Translations under genes and position numbers: made by a program
Shown: in pieces, positions 45,101 through 52,671 of the stretch
How positions within the stretch are numbered: position 1 is the stretch's first letter
Layout of the letters: each line of letters opens with the position of its first letter
Notes under the pieces: generated by a model
Told to the model about the DNA's origin: nothing
Seen by the model: the letters and a program-made list of their open reading frames with translations, nothing else
The model's database searches: none
Source: a virus
Direction: 5' to 3' (one strand)
DNA: 52,671 nucleotides
IMG/VR virus record: IMGVR_UViG_3300025450_000039
Span: 1-52,671 of that record

Positions 45101-48100
45101 ATTTTGCTTCGTCTAATATAAATTCAATTTCATTAAATCCAGAATTTGCACCGTATTGGCCGACACGAACTGCCCATTCTTCGTAGAATTTTAAACTTTC
45201 TTTTCCTTCTTCTGTTAATACATTAAACAGATTATTAAAAACATTTTGTGTCCCTTTATCTCGAATCATACCTTGATAGAACTTAAATTCGGACACATCA
45301 TCCTGGATGATATTATCAAGATATTGTCTCTTTTGATAACCAATTAAATGATGCGCCATTGTCTGCTGATTACTATCAAAGTTATCGCTATCTAGACTAT
45401 AAAAATCAGTAAACTGACCTGCTTTATAGGTCCAATTTGGTATCAACTTAGGGCTCGGTTTTGACGACAGTTGAGTCCATTCTGATGGAGTAAACGCGCT
45501 AGTTCCTGGTAAAAATGAATTTGCACTATAATAAAATTGCTGATATTTTACAACATCACCGAGCTGATAATCTTGCCACTCAACCCAATTTTTAAATACT
45601 GCTTGATCAAAGATAAATCCAGGGATGTTAAATGAACCATCCCAAACCGTACTAACATGCGCAGATACTTTAATTCGTTCTTGTCGATATCCAGTCGCCG
45701 GACTATAAATTAAATCATTAAAGATCGTTTTTTGATCTAACAAAATTATTTGTTCTTTTTGTACTAGATAGAAGGTTGCATTATAAATTCCATCATTCTC
45801 TTCCGGTGAGTAGGTAACTGTATTTTCGTTTCTATAAACATCAATAGTCGACGGATCAATAGGAGTCCCGTCAACTTTAAATATTTCGTAGGTGTAAAAC
45901 GGATTCGTGATGTCGTCAACTACACAATTGTTCGTTATAAATGTAAGACTTGCAGCCGCAGGGCTCAAAGAAATCACTGAACTGCCTATTGTACTCAGCC
46001 CTTCTAACTTAACAAAATCACTACTATTAAAATTACTAGAATTAATCGAACTACGAATCACTCGATAGTAATCACCCTCATATTGAACAATTGTTCCGCC
46101 TACAAATTCTATATTAGGTAACCATTGTTTCCATTTATCTTCACCAGTCGACCAATTCTGTGTTGTCCAGAACATGAATTCTTTAGCACTAGTTGTCCAG
46201 TTTGTAACTACACTTAATGAATCGCTAAAATTATCAAATCTAAATCCTTGATCTATCAACCATTGTTCATACCCTAATAGAAAATCAACAACATCTTGTA
46301 TTGTTCTTAACATGGTTCCATAAGACATAACAACAGGATTAGTTCTATTCCATCCTGTTCTTAACCGAGCTGAACATCCTCCGATAATCGGTAAGGTTGG
46401 TAATTTTTCATAGTATGCAGTATCTAGAGGGGTACTAGTATTAGTAACTAACACTCGATAAAAATTTTCATTGTATTTTACAATAGTGCCGGCATAATAT
46501 TCGTTTCCTGCAACCCATGTTGAAAATGTTTCAGATATCCCGCCTACAGTAACATTAATTCCGGTTACATTCCATTGATAATATGTAAAATACGGATCAA
46601 CTTGACTATATCCTTTAATCTCAAATCCATTTGCTAACTTTGTAATAATTACACCACTATATGTAATCTTTTTAACAGGCGAAGAACTATTTAAAATTAA
46701 TGTATAGTTTTCGTTAGGAACAAATACTCCACCTGTTGATAACGGAGATCTCGAATCTAATATTAAATTAAATTGTTCTTTACTACTAAATGCACCTGCT
46801 CGATAAGATAACTGTGCATTAATATTGTTCAAATCATATATGTATTGAGTATATGCAGTTAAATCTAATCCCACAATATAATCAGTAAGATAATTGATAA
46901 TACCCGAAGTCTGAATTTTAGTTGCGCTAGAATAGATACTCGGTATTGCAATGGTAGAAGGGTTAACTCTCAATCCAGTGTCAGAGTATATTAGTTGTCC
47001 GGCTAAATTTCTAATGACCCTCGACCGATCTAATAATGTCCCAAAAGTTTTTGCAGGATGCATTAGCATTGCTGTAATTAAAAAACTAAATGGGTAATCT
47101 GAGCTTCTTCTCCATGCCCCTTCTACCGGTCCTTGATCACCAAAAACAAAATCATCAGCAATTGAAGCTGTCACTGGACCAGTTGCCCATCCAGCTGTTA
47201 ACGGATCTAATAATGTGCCGTCGCTATCAACAGGAATTCGATTGATTAAATCCGGTCTCACAAAGTTAAGAAGTTTGATCGTTGGAACATTTGGTTGCCT
47301 AACAACACCGTCTGTTAAATCTTGCCACATGATTAAATTATCACTAGTATATGGTGCTGAACCATATACTTGTTCCCACCAAGTCGGTTTATCATTAAAC
47401 CCTAACATTTCCCACGGTGTTTGATCAGGACTATCGGTATCTAGAACATAATTGTAAATTCCTCTCCAATATCCTGGACAACTTGTGCTGTTTGGAAGAT
47501 CGAAATCTTTATAATTAAATGTTAAACTTATAGTACGATCAAATTTAATATTCTGCGTGTAGTCAGCCCCTACGACTTTAACCCATTTATAAAAATTAGG
47601 CGCTAATATTTCATTAAATTCAGTTAAGCTATATTCGGTTGTTCTATTATAACCAGGAATAATATCGTAGATATCAAAAATACTAGAATCATATTTTACC
47701 TTTATATTGTTGTAAATTCTTTTTTCTAATTCTAATAAAATTGCATCACGGAAATCTGTAAACACTCCATTTACAATTTCACCATACAGCACAGTATGAC
47801 TGCCGTCGTGCCCTTGAATCATCCATGTTGGATTCAATAATGCAGTATCTAAATATGCTCGAGGGTCGTATGTTGGCCATATACCTAACTTCGACGGTGT
47901 AGGTGGAACAAAACATCCGTTTGTACTGTCATATTCGTTGATGGTTATTATATCGTCGTTATGCAATTCTGCAGATATTATAACAAATCCTTGATCATCA
48001 AAAGAATAATCATGTTCATACAACAATTGTGTTCCATTCAAATATACTAATACCGCCGTTGTCGATAATGAATCTAAAGAAAAAACGTTGCTTAATGGAT

Positions 48101-50294
48101 AAGATTTAATTCTATAGTCAATTACCGAAATCTCAGTTTTGATACTTGGGCCAAATGGAACCATATCACTAAAATAATAAGGATCAGTGTTTGGTCGGTC
48201 TTTGGTCATCTTTTGTAGAATTAAATCAACCATAGTAGTCGGATTTGTATCTACCCCTAATGATTCAGAAGTTTTTATAAAGTTTCTCTTGAATTTACTA
48301 TATTCAATTTTTGAATGTTCGATCGCACGAACAATATTATTCTGTTCCGATGTAATATGATAAATTGAAAGGCTCAAAGGTGCGCTATGCTGGAGGAACT
48401 TAGTACCATATAACGTAATGTTTCCTAAATCTCGTAAATTATTTGTACCCGGTGATGTACCAACAAACGATATAGTGTTAGGTAAATTATCGACAATCGA
48501 ATTTACATGATCAATCACTTCTCCTAACGAAAAATTGGTTATCAACTCATTAAAAGGATTATTTTGTAAATTATACGGAATTTCATAAAACCCGTTGCTA
48601 TTGATTGCTTGTTTAGAAAACGCTCGCATAGTCAATACATCACTAAGAGCAATATCATTAACTAGTGTAATTTGTTTGTATAAAGGATTTCTAATTGCAG
48701 TTGTATCAGTTGTAAAATTCCAATTAACGGAATCAAGACGAATACCGTTAACATAAATTACTAATTTTAAATCATCTAACCCATTAATATTATCAAAAAT
48801 ATCCAGAGGGAAATTGTTAATCCACCCAGAATTTTTATAGATTCTAATTGCTGCTTGTGTTGTTGTATTAGCAGAAGTTTGCCAGCCATTAACATAACTC
48901 AATACATTATTGTTGTTTGTTTTAACAAGATAACCAACATTGATATTTTTTGTAATAATCTTTGAGGTGTCTTTGTAACTAAACGAATCAGTTGCTAAAT
49001 CAAAATTAAATAATATATCGCCAATGTTGTTTATATTACCGTAAGACAGAGGAAATCCTAATACAGTATCATCTGATCCTGTTCCTACCTTATATGAAAA
49101 TAACTTAGTTCCAATAAAGGTCGAACCTGCATAGGTAGATTTATTACCATAACTAACATTATTGTCATCAACAATATCGAATAACGGAGTTTGATTTAAC
49201 TGGTTTTTTTGTTGTGCTATATTCCATGATACTCCGTCGTACCAGTACATATATCCTTGAGCACTTTTACCTGATCGAATTAAAACAACATCATTTAGAT
49301 TAGGTGTTGCATATTCTACTAAATTAATCAATCTAACGTTACTAGTTGAATTATGGACTGTAACAAAGTTAACTTGATATATTTTGTTTACAACCTGCAT
49401 ATCAGTATCTGCGGTAACTAAAATCAGTTGGCCGTCGATTAGGTCTATACCATCAATGTTATATCCAAGTTGTCCTTCGATATTTGAAAAAATATCCGTT
49501 GTAAATGAATCAACTAAATCAACATCTGTAATTGCATTAGTTCCAAAATTAAACAACTTTAATCCGGTCTCAAATTCGATAATCGGACGAGTCGCTCTTG
49601 CCGTTTGATCCAACGATGCTACAGTTCCGTTTAGTTCTGCACTTTTCTTAATTACGTCAATATGAAACCATCTATTATTACGACTCCATGGATTATGATC
49701 ATTGCTGCTACGATCAATAACAATATAATCAGGAGTTTGAGGATATGATGATGCATTACTAAATGGTAGCGAATCAAACGGAGTATCATCAAATAACACC
49801 GATTCAGTAACAGTATATGGGCCGATAATTTCTAATGTAGATTCATTTATTAATCGAATACCTGTGCCTACACCTTCAACATAAAAATGTCCAGTAGCAT
49901 ACTCATTCGGAGTTACTGTACCGATAAAGGATACCTTCATTCCATTACTTAAAGATGTACCGTTTTCTAAAGTAAAAGTCTTCTTTCCTATAATTTCTTT
50001 TTCAACATCAATAAACGTATTTTCGTTGATCGAATATATCTCAAAAATACCGCCTACATCCGCATTACTTTCACTTACATAATATAAAGTTTTTGGTGCA
50101 TTATCCGGTACTGTAAAAGTTATTGTGCCGTTTTCTACTGCATAACCGTCGACTCCGACATCGGTATACCTATCTAAAAATCCAACAGTTCTTGCAGTTT
50201 TAATAGAAAACGGGTTACCTGGACTACTAATATCAAAAATGTATGTTTGACCTTTATATAACTTGATCGTCGGATTCGGCGTTAATCCAAGCAC
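36108..50294 (-). CDS. Giant multi-domain virion protein (about 4,730 residues here; probably about 4,911 with its frameshifted start)
   Basis: The frame from GTG 50294 gives 4,728 residues, but it stays open to a stop at 50571-50573, and that extra part has clear protein character (NSEEFYSWDPHINWDKFVNF, then YYWLPYGPSS) and no ATG/GTG/TTG. The upstream gene (50489-50842) supplies a start in another frame, see 50555-50561. Recognisable parts: several chitin-binding-like W...Y..G..V.Y....Y units (about residues 1256, 1390, 1570, 1900, 2205, 4500, 4570); an FG-GAP-like propeller (about 2365-2720); Gly-rich GSGSGA/GGxGY repeats (about 1760, 3115-3170, 3480-3565); and, in the last 1,300 residues, repeated GDGxxxxF...VxVNG...DY...F...P..G units. 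Following gp6, it takes the position of T4 gp7 and is a likely baseplate or tail adhesin. Confidence 0.85.
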   Translation of the reverse strand: MLGLTPNPTIKLYKGQTYIFDISSPGNPFSIKTARTVGFLDRYTDVGVDGYAVENGTITFTVPDNAPKTLYYVSESNADVGGIFEIYSINENTFIDVEKEIIGKKTFTLENGTSLSNGMKVSFIGTVTPNEYATGHFYVEGVGTGIRLINESTLEIIGPYTVTESVLFDDTPFDSLPFSNASSYPQTPDYIVIDRSSNDHNPWSRNNRWFHIDVIKKSAELNGTVASLDQTARATRPIIEFETGLKLFNFGTNAITDVDLVDSFTTDIFSNIEGQLGYNIDGIDLIDGQLILVTADTDMQVVNKIYQVNFVTVHNSTSNVRLINLVEYATPNLNDVVLIRSGKSAQGYMYWYDGVSWNIAQQKNQLNQTPLFDIVDDNNVSYGNKSTYAGSTFIGTKLFSYKVGTGSDDTVLGFPLSYGNINNIGDILFNFDLATDSFSYKDTSKIITKNINVGYLVKTNNNNVLSYVNGWQTSANTTTQAAIRIYKNSGWINNFPLDIFDNINGLDDLKLVIYVNGIRLDSVNWNFTTDTTAIRNPLYKQITLVNDIALSDVLTMRAFSKQAINSNGFYEIPYNLQNNPFNELITNFSLGEVIDHVNSIVDNLPNTISFVGTSPGTNNLRDLGNITLYGTKFLQHSAPLSLSIYHITSEQNNIVRAIEHSKIEYSKFKRNFIKTSESLGVDTNPTTMVDLILQKMTKDRPNTDPYYFSDMVPFGPSIKTEISVIDYRIKSYPLSNVFSLDSLSTTAVLVYLNGTQLLYEHDYSFDDQGFVIISAELHNDDIITINEYDSTNGCFVPPTPSKLGIWPTYDPRAYLDTALLNPTWMIQGHDGSHTVLYGEIVNGVFTDFRDAILLELEKRIYNNIKVKYDSSIFDIYDIIPGYNRTTEYSLTEFNEILAPNFYKWVKVVGADYTQNIKFDRTISLTFNYKDFDLPNSTSCPGYWRGIYNYVLDTDSPDQTPWEMLGFNDKPTWWEQVYGSAPYTSDNLIMWQDLTDGVVRQPNVPTIKLLNFVRPDLINRIPVDSDGTLLDPLTAGWATGPVTASIADDFVFGDQGPVEGAWRRSSDYPFSFLITAMLMHPAKTFGTLLDRSRVIRNLAGQLIYSDTGLRVNPSTIAIPSIYSSATKIQTSGIINYLTDYIVGLDLTAYTQYIYDLNNINAQLSYRAGAFSSKEQFNLILDSRSPLSTGGVFVPNENYTLILNSSSPVKKITYSGVIITKLANGFEIKGYSQVDPYFTYYQWNVTGINVTVGGISETFSTWVAGNEYYAGTIVKYNENFYRVLVTNTSTPLDTAYYEKLPTLPIIGGCSARLRTGWNRTNPVVMSYGTMLRTIQDVVDFLLGYEQWLIDQGFRFDNFSDSLSVVTNWTTSAKEFMFWTTQNWSTGEDKWKQWLPNIEFVGGTIVQYEGDYYRVIRSSINSSNFNSSDFVKLEGLSTIGSSVISLSPAAASLTFITNNCVVDDITNPFYTYEIFKVDGTPIDPSTIDVYRNENTVTYSPEENDGIYNATFYLVQKEQIILLDQKTIFNDLIYSPATGYRQERIKVSAHVSTVWDGSFNIPGFIFDQAVFKNWVEWQDYQLGDVVKYQQFYYSANSFLPGTSAFTPSEWTQLSSKPSPKLIPNWTYKAGQFTDFYSLDSDNFDSNQQTMAHHLIGYQKRQYLDNIIQDDVSEFKFYQGMIRDKGTQNVFNNLFNVLTEEGKESLKFYEEWAVRVGQYGANSGFNEIEFILDEAKFNNNPQGVELLDTVPPIYQTLSYTVTDVKITNGGSGYESNEKFNLTVTTSTGTCVFNVRTDSTGKIIAINRIVNSGSFSSVGTITDTSGNLGSGAAFSLTYGIVSPSLDNLTIVQTPNDVYLKPLGYTSSPWPVLANFNPYLRSAGYARLTDVKVAIGTLDALLTNTVWDSGVQYYATNIVTYAADHTGKYKIYIAKIDNINVAPSDTSTAWSLINMGDYIWCGFDKQDWNVYRYSSAYMNVLDIVGVIVNGVQELEITTDALVTVQVGSVIALEQVDSSLAGFYKVVSVNLNAFNVVSSSTPASVTFTDQTNVVVFTLTSQRTSSIDSAEPITSLNLLPNELMWTDENGNGNGQWATWEYNKVYNQSIIINTSPHAFSQYGLSIATTNSTDFLVTTDNSGTLYVRDKASLNSSWLVRQTVPPEFISTYTDPNFTNHYIGDILAISSQEIIAADNWVAVGIPQASHVCTRYKGAWQHLSSYNIKDIIRDPISGEFYKATQNVPEDYPPTCLVTAISNNRVINQLGSGPANPGQSIIFKQTIGNLIADVVYYVSRILSDTAFTVSDTFEGNELTLTNDTNSNGVIVTLWADYWNITQYIPVDAGGTNSSLMKQGAVTLYKVNDNNIITLVDTIISPSPAENEQFGANLTFGNGTFFINAPGGNNGKGVVYQLTYQPVIYASVYYNPIGSNGTIIKVSNTAKIAVGMSIVGTGFTTGQIVARIIDSTTIQSDVEPDSQPVGILEFVILQWTWQDKVGITHNNVAIGGNFGYRMAMSKDVSTLLICSAGVSIIGAVNPGRVFVYNSDDSISYYLSQVITDTEGDGLGFGQGVDVSYAADYIVISSVLYDGLKINEGKVEIYEYGDTQYVPYQKITNIAPETSQHFGSYVSFMNDFDTLVVFSRSSVRYDPIIFDENNTTFDEKSTIFSLATKGEGRVDIYDQYGSYWIFTESLDNLDDNESQYGYSISTGDDTVILSSIYGFDLNVRSGIVYEYKKPINSFTWTIVNQEIDKVDVKKIKKAFLYNKKTDTIVTHLDVVDPLQGKILGVADEELTYKSYFDPAVYSNSDGTIPSSSGQAWTTAQVGQLWWDLRTAKFFNCYDSDVVYRNNTWNQLFPGASIDIYEWVESSILPSDWDATTDTAAGLARGISGTSLYGNSAYSIITKYDELNEVFSNTYYFWVKNKTLVPDVSNRNISANDVANLISNPRGNGYEFIAFTGVNSFSLFNVKPLLQSSDIVLSVQYWIIDKIDQNIHSQWELISTDPTTKLPELIEQKWIDSLCGTDAKNRTVPDLQLPVKIRYGVENRPRQSMVVNRFEALKQVIEQANRVLIKHQIVNQYDLSRLEAAQPIPTTVDGVYDTVIDTVEELSYINISDFVMPSIVPTIVNGRIIDIVIVDAGKGYINAPFIDIVGSGSGAILKTKINSYGQINGVEIISSGIGYDSSTILSVRTYSTLVRNDSTAKNKWSIYYYDSINTVWSKVDTQAYDTTQYWNYTDWYAPGYNQFTVVNFVVNTFIELKDLYSLVGSLVKVLTNNSGKWVLLEKYADSSSIDWTQSYSIVGLQDGTIQLSSSLYEFDNTVYGYDSSLYDLEVYDDYASTELRYIFEAFKYDIFVGDLVQEYLNLFFTSVRYILSEQLYVDWIFKTSFIKAEHNVGSLIQKVTYNNDHLADFQSYVSEVKPYRTKIREYVSNYNSVDINYQAATDFDLPTVLENGKLVPALVEVSNDTIVSYDTITETYPWKFWADNVGFSITELVIVDGGNGYITQPTVEITSNSGSGAHAIAYIAKGTVNRIVLINGGSKYLSVPTVKINGGLSSSGSPAKVIAKIGNGVVRSNLISIKFDRTTQKYFITELQELETAIGTGSKKQFTLAWAPDVRVGYSSVTVNGSNVLRDDYTLTVVKSKSSGYTRYSGLITFNTAPIKGSIIEVTYIKDWLVLNAADRIQYYYDPATGETGKDLDQLMSGVDYGGVTVNGIGFDMYYGWDGSPYFSDRWDSSDDTFTDYIVTLTSVTHTFTLPYVPASGTEINVYYAPNGTNKVNAVRLDNPGFIGHAQWDNPYAIMPPIIMDGRTSTVSVPNTFTVHIGDTFIFRQSTSDGSLAPIPDDYDTAINGGALSNIGGVYTTATGLAADDIIIDGDGFVTQTTSSATEEIVPGQVVDTVAIKVYDRPFSGSAKIKTDTFIGDGSRTEFEITQDPNNRQALLVKLISGYDNPTNQYTNVTILSKDEYTIDYQFNVRTVVLVDPPITGTIVSITSFGVSGSNILDFNSFVGDGVTDQYITTAPWLALLTISIFVNGNMLSSKNYEIFETDDTYELAKLVGINFNTPPAVGDQISYIIVSGSDQTYSIMESETIQTNGSLVYPLQNTIGDSKPYESNMLVRVGQDILKGPNNIYHTIRKATTNADLIYTISSDAALPNTADVNDVSVIISGTAVLKPNTDYIFDGSNMSIKITKTIAKKYVGAELTISIKQHPGYFYTPATTSSVASITFDVEYNNELVEIISFYKHDVLNINRTAINVTTNNSLTPNTIDYFTHLKIFNGQLQLGRTVVDDDYIWIIRNSKILTPSIDFRLNDDRSSVTLAAAPNTNDEFTLITFDDNILESGISYMQFKDMLNRYQYKRLSLNKRSKLYSDLLYNDTTILVVDASTFTLPNPSKNRPGVVEIRGERIEYFTINEHRENGILIFYVLGQLRRGTLGTGVSPVHKAGSYVQDIGSDENIPYADNTIVEQYTITNANNHNHIIPINFVPSLTVNNSWFTDYGYTLKGSFSNTVGYSVNDVVSYNGYYYVNMLSYVASTVNPTSIVPTNGQYWELYSSIPVGYQQCNDIEVFVGGYDNSLTWASNVHYTVGTIVNVGSYSYRCISEHTSSSYFRDDSTRWTFFIGNIRLRKEPYSMFNVNQAPTSPEGDIRFDADFAVDGVSKEIRLTNLLAVGTRVTVIKRTLVEWDSTTNILYDNNKIALFLKETPGIWYTGINKYESNKTTVTLDTYNASFDNAKNTFDQG

Positions 50295-50488
50295 TCCGTT
50301 TGGTGAAAATATATAAACGTTATCGCCTAAATCATTTTGTATCGATACATCATAAGTGCTTATAATCTTTTGTTGTTGCCCAGAAATCTGAATAGACGAT
50401 GGGCCATATGGTAACCAATAATAGTGTTGAAAATTTACAAATTTATCCCAATTAATATGCGGATCCCAACTATAAAACTCTTCAGAAT

Positions 50489-50842
50489 TTAATCTAGCGT
50501 GATTTGTAACATTGCTACCGAATACCCCAAGTTGGTTAATATAGTCTTGGTAATCTTTAAAAACGTATTGTTACCCGACTCATCATTAATAACTAAGCCC
50601 GGCTCTAATTGATAATTTTGTCGTGTCAAATCAGCTGCATGAACAAATACATCATTGCCTGTGGTTGATTTAGCATATTCACGACCGATATATCCATTAA
50701 TCTTTTTAACAGTCCCTGGTTGTATTAATTGATCAACTGTAGCGTGTAAGAATTTTTTATTTGCATCAGTACGATAATACTGTGGTAAAAATTCTGAACT
50801 TATATTTGTATTATTTCCGGTTGGGTTACTGTTATCAGCCAT
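50489..50842 (-). CDS. N-terminal part of the giant protein, in the 0 frame before a -1 frameshift site
   Basis: Read alone this makes a 117-residue protein. Residues 1-~96 look genuine (MADNSNPTGNNTNISSEFLP, then YYRTDANKKFLHATVDQLIQ and NGYIGREYAK, VFVHAADLTRQNYQLEPGLV). After TFLK the frame becomes ITKTILTNLGY and stops, while the -1 frame continues as KDYQDYINQLGVFG into the giant protein. I chose ATG 50842, with GGAG six bases upstream, over ATG 50854. The start overlaps the gp6-like gene end. The most likely product is the first 96 residues of the giant protein; a short free version could also be made if shifting is partial. Confidence 0.75.
   Translation of the reverse strand: MADNSNPTGNNTNISSEFLPQYYRTDANKKFLHATVDQLIQPGTVKKINGYIGREYAKSTTGNDVFVHAADLTRQNYQLEPGLVINDESGNNTFLKITKTILTNLGYSVAMLQITLD
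50555..50561 (-). other. Slippery heptamer U UUA AAG, candidate -1 ribosomal frameshift site
   Basis: On the - strand the 0-frame codons TTA and AAG, preceded by T, form a perfect X XXY YYZ heptamer. Slipping back one base joins the gene at 50842 to the giant frame, which has no normal start codon of its own for 276 bases. About four bases downstream CCAAG and CTTGG can form a short stem with a 14-base loop. A run of five T lies here, so a sequencing indel is the main alternative. Confidence 0.55.
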
Positions 50843-52671
50843 TAGATGCTCCATAAGGTGCGCTTGTTACATTTTGTGATGTAGAAGTATTAGTAGTAGT
50901 TCCAGTTATTGCTTTAAGTACTGTTGGGGTTAATGAAGAAACGATCTCGATATCATTAACTGTTGCGCCATTAACAAATAATTGATCACTAGCAGCAGTG
51001 ATTTCAAATAGATTGCCAAATCCTATACCGCCCTGACGAGGAACCACAACAAAACTTGTAATATTCGGTGCCAACTGTTGCATGACATATGCAGCCAGTT
51101 CTGAAAAATAAAATGTATCGCCAAAGTCCCAATTTTCTAACGCAAAGAACTGATTAATTGCAGCTAATACACTTGTTTGTATATAATTATCCGAATTAAC
51201 TTGAGCTGGATTTTTTACAACTTTAAATGATGCTTGTACATCAGGTGTTGCATATGAGCCAAACAGTATTTTGTAAGTTGCCGAATGGTAAACAATCTCG
51301 TCAGACATCGACTTAATAAGATTTAACTTTGGTGCTAAAATATCATATAATTCGTCAGAACCTGGAGGTAATGGTTTTATTATTGTAGACGGAGATGCTA
51401 GCCATTTTCTAAATGCAAGGTCATAACTTGTAGTTAATATATACACATCAACGATATTACTCGGACTTGGATCAATACGCGACTCGTAGTTTGCACTATG
51501 TACATACTGGAATTTTAGGTTATCTCGCCCAACATACACTTTATAGTCCAATGTAGGTTCTAATGTTGCTGTACTTAAATTCAACTTAACTACTGTATCA
51601 GTATCGATAAAATAGAAATACTGACTATCGTTGTAATTTATTAACGGACCCATTGAGCTTTGACTGCTAAGAATCAGTACAATATTCTCCGAATTACTAA
51701 CGTAGGTATAGTCCTCTTGATCTACATTAACAAGGTATTTCTGTTCAACAATATATTTAGAAGTTGGATTTACTGACGGATTAACAATATCAATAAAATA
51801 CTCTGGGTTGTCAACAACACCATTATTATCAGAATCAGCAAATGAGATTACTAATTTTGACGGATCAACATATCCATCAGTACCAATGTATTCAGACACG
51901 ATGTCCCACTTTAAATCAGTAGTAAATGGCATTGTAGTATCAGGTTGCGTGTTAATACTAAGAAGAGTAATACTGTCTTTAATTAATTTATTATTAGATA
52001 CATCGAAAATTCTATGATTGCTATTAAAGTAAAATCTTATCTGAGCATCACTTTCAAAAATATATTGCTGCTCGCGAGATTTAACCGTATAAACAACATT
52101 GTCTGTTGTGAACAGTATTAACCAACTCGAATCTTGTTGTTTATTAGTAGTATCGCCTTGATATGCTAAACTAAAATCAGTTGTTAAATTTAAATTCGAT
52201 TCGTAAACAATTTGCCATGCTTGTGTAGTCGCATTATAACTTAATCCAAACGGATTATTAGCAAAAATTAAATCAATCATAGTTGTTATAACTGTTGGAC
52301 TAATAGTAGTAATCCATGCAGGAATAATCTGATCAATAATAGGATAGATTCCATTTAATGTATCAAATTTTTGATTTAATACAATTGGTCCAAATCCAGA
52401 TGATAACATTCCGGTCCCGGTTGCTGTTCCGTCGTCGACTATTGAAACTACCTCTGCCCATACTGATATTTCTGCACCCGGACTCGTTCCATTCCCTAAG
52501 ACTAATTTATTCGAGTTTAATGTATCAAAATAATAACCTGCAGGAGCAGTAAATTTAATTAATGCACCCGGTATAAAGTATTTTAAATCGTTGGTGGTAT
52601 AATTTCCAACCTTGTATATTGTAGAATTGTTGTTAGCATCAACAATATATCCGCTAGACATACCGATATCA
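50835..52671 (-). CDS. 6: Baseplate wedge protein, gp6-like, 5' end cut by window edge
   Basis: The frame is open to the right edge; the first internal ATG is at 52661 (608 residues). The C-terminal ~220 residues fit T4 gp6 and baseplate J-type proteins: SYDLAFRKWLASPS, SDELYDILAPKLNLIKSM, DVQASFKVVKNPAQVN, FFALENWDFGDTFYFSELAA, YVMQQLAPNITSFVVVPRQG, FGNLFEITAASDQLFV. gp6 forms the ring of wedge dimers in the T4 baseplate (660 residues). The N-terminal part is beta-rich and less typical. The 3' end overlaps the next gene by eight bases. The order gp6 then a very long protein then fibres parallels T4 6-7-8...12. Confidence 0.78.
   Translation of the reverse strand, partial: DIGMSSGYIVDANNNSTIYKVGNYTTNDLKYFIPGALIKFTAPAGYYFDTLNSNKLVLGNGTSPGAEISVWAEVVSIVDDGTATGTGMLSSGFGPIVLNQKFDTLNGIYPIIDQIIPAWITTISPTVITTMIDLIFANNPFGLSYNATTQAWQIVYESNLNLTTDFSLAYQGDTTNKQQDSSWLILFTTDNVVYTVKSREQQYIFESDAQIRFYFNSNHRIFDVSNNKLIKDSITLLSINTQPDTTMPFTTDLKWDIVSEYIGTDGYVDPSKLVISFADSDNNGVVDNPEYFIDIVNPSVNPTSKYIVEQKYLVNVDQEDYTYVSNSENIVLILSSQSSMGPLINYNDSQYFYFIDTDTVVKLNLSTATLEPTLDYKVYVGRDNLKFQYVHSANYESRIDPSPSNIVDVYILTTSYDLAFRKWLASPSTIIKPLPPGSDELYDILAPKLNLIKSMSDEIVYHSATYKILFGSYATPDVQASFKVVKNPAQVNSDNYIQTSVLAAINQFFALENWDFGDTFYFSELAAYVMQQLAPNITSFVVVPRQGGIGFGNLFEITAASDQLFVNGATVNDIEIVSSLTPTVLKAITGTTTNTSTSQNVTSAPYGASNG

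Noticed and set aside
1-52671. tRNA genes, insertion sequences, integrase or attachment sites
   Set aside because: Looked for by eye; no cloverleaf, transposase motif or terminal repeats were found in the short gaps between genes.

Overview
The window is an AT-rich, densely packed piece of a tailed-phage genome of the T4-like (myovirus) type, most like the marine T4-like phages. The identification rests on a linked set: a family B DNA polymerase of gp43 type, a gp45-like sliding clamp, a DsbA-like late-transcription protein, an RNase H/FEN 5' nuclease, adjacent DHFR and thymidylate synthase genes, and a gp6-like baseplate protein followed by fibre genes. The host cannot be told from the sequence. 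No tRNA, integrase, insertion sequence or CRISPR array was seen. No gene-free stretch exceeds 300 bases.

Layout. 1-22070 (+ strand): replication, nucleotide metabolism and DNA modification genes, with stop/start overlaps nearly everywhere. 22045-26941 (- strand): four GT-A-like glycosyltransferase genes and two unknown genes. 26993-36102 (- strand): virion fibre-type proteins, including three tandem fibres with related N-termini. 36108-50842 (- strand): one giant virion protein, apparently about 4,911 residues, whose first 96 codons lie in another frame joined at a slippery heptamer. 50835-52671 (- strand): a gp6-like baseplate wedge protein that runs off the window. The two transcription directions converge at thyA, where the 3' ends overlap by 26 nt and a + strand terminator lies inside the opposing gene.

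Main story. Between 5571 and 13913 lies a probable DNA base-modification island: a TGT-fold transglycosylase (DpdA-like, both catalytic Asp present), an overlapping conserved protein of unknown function, a QueD/PTPS-fold protein without the usual catalytic Cys, a GT-B glycosyltransferase, a phosphoribosyltransferase, GTP cyclohydrolase I (FolE), a 2-oxoglutarate oxygenase-like protein and a QueE radical-SAM enzyme with an insertion in its cluster loop. FolE and QueE make 7-deazaguanine precursors and DpdA enzymes place such bases in DNA. No QueC is visible, so the final base may not be preQ0.

Regulation visible in the sequence: seven sigma70-like promoters (TTGAC-type -35, 16-17 bp spacer, TATAAT-like -10); an exact 10-mer, GATAAATATA, upstream of two genes that resembles T4 late promoters; a hairpin with an 8-nt loop abutting the DNA polymerase ribosome-binding site, as in the T4 gene 43 autoregulatory operator; and a UNCG-capped hairpin filling the spacer of one promoter.
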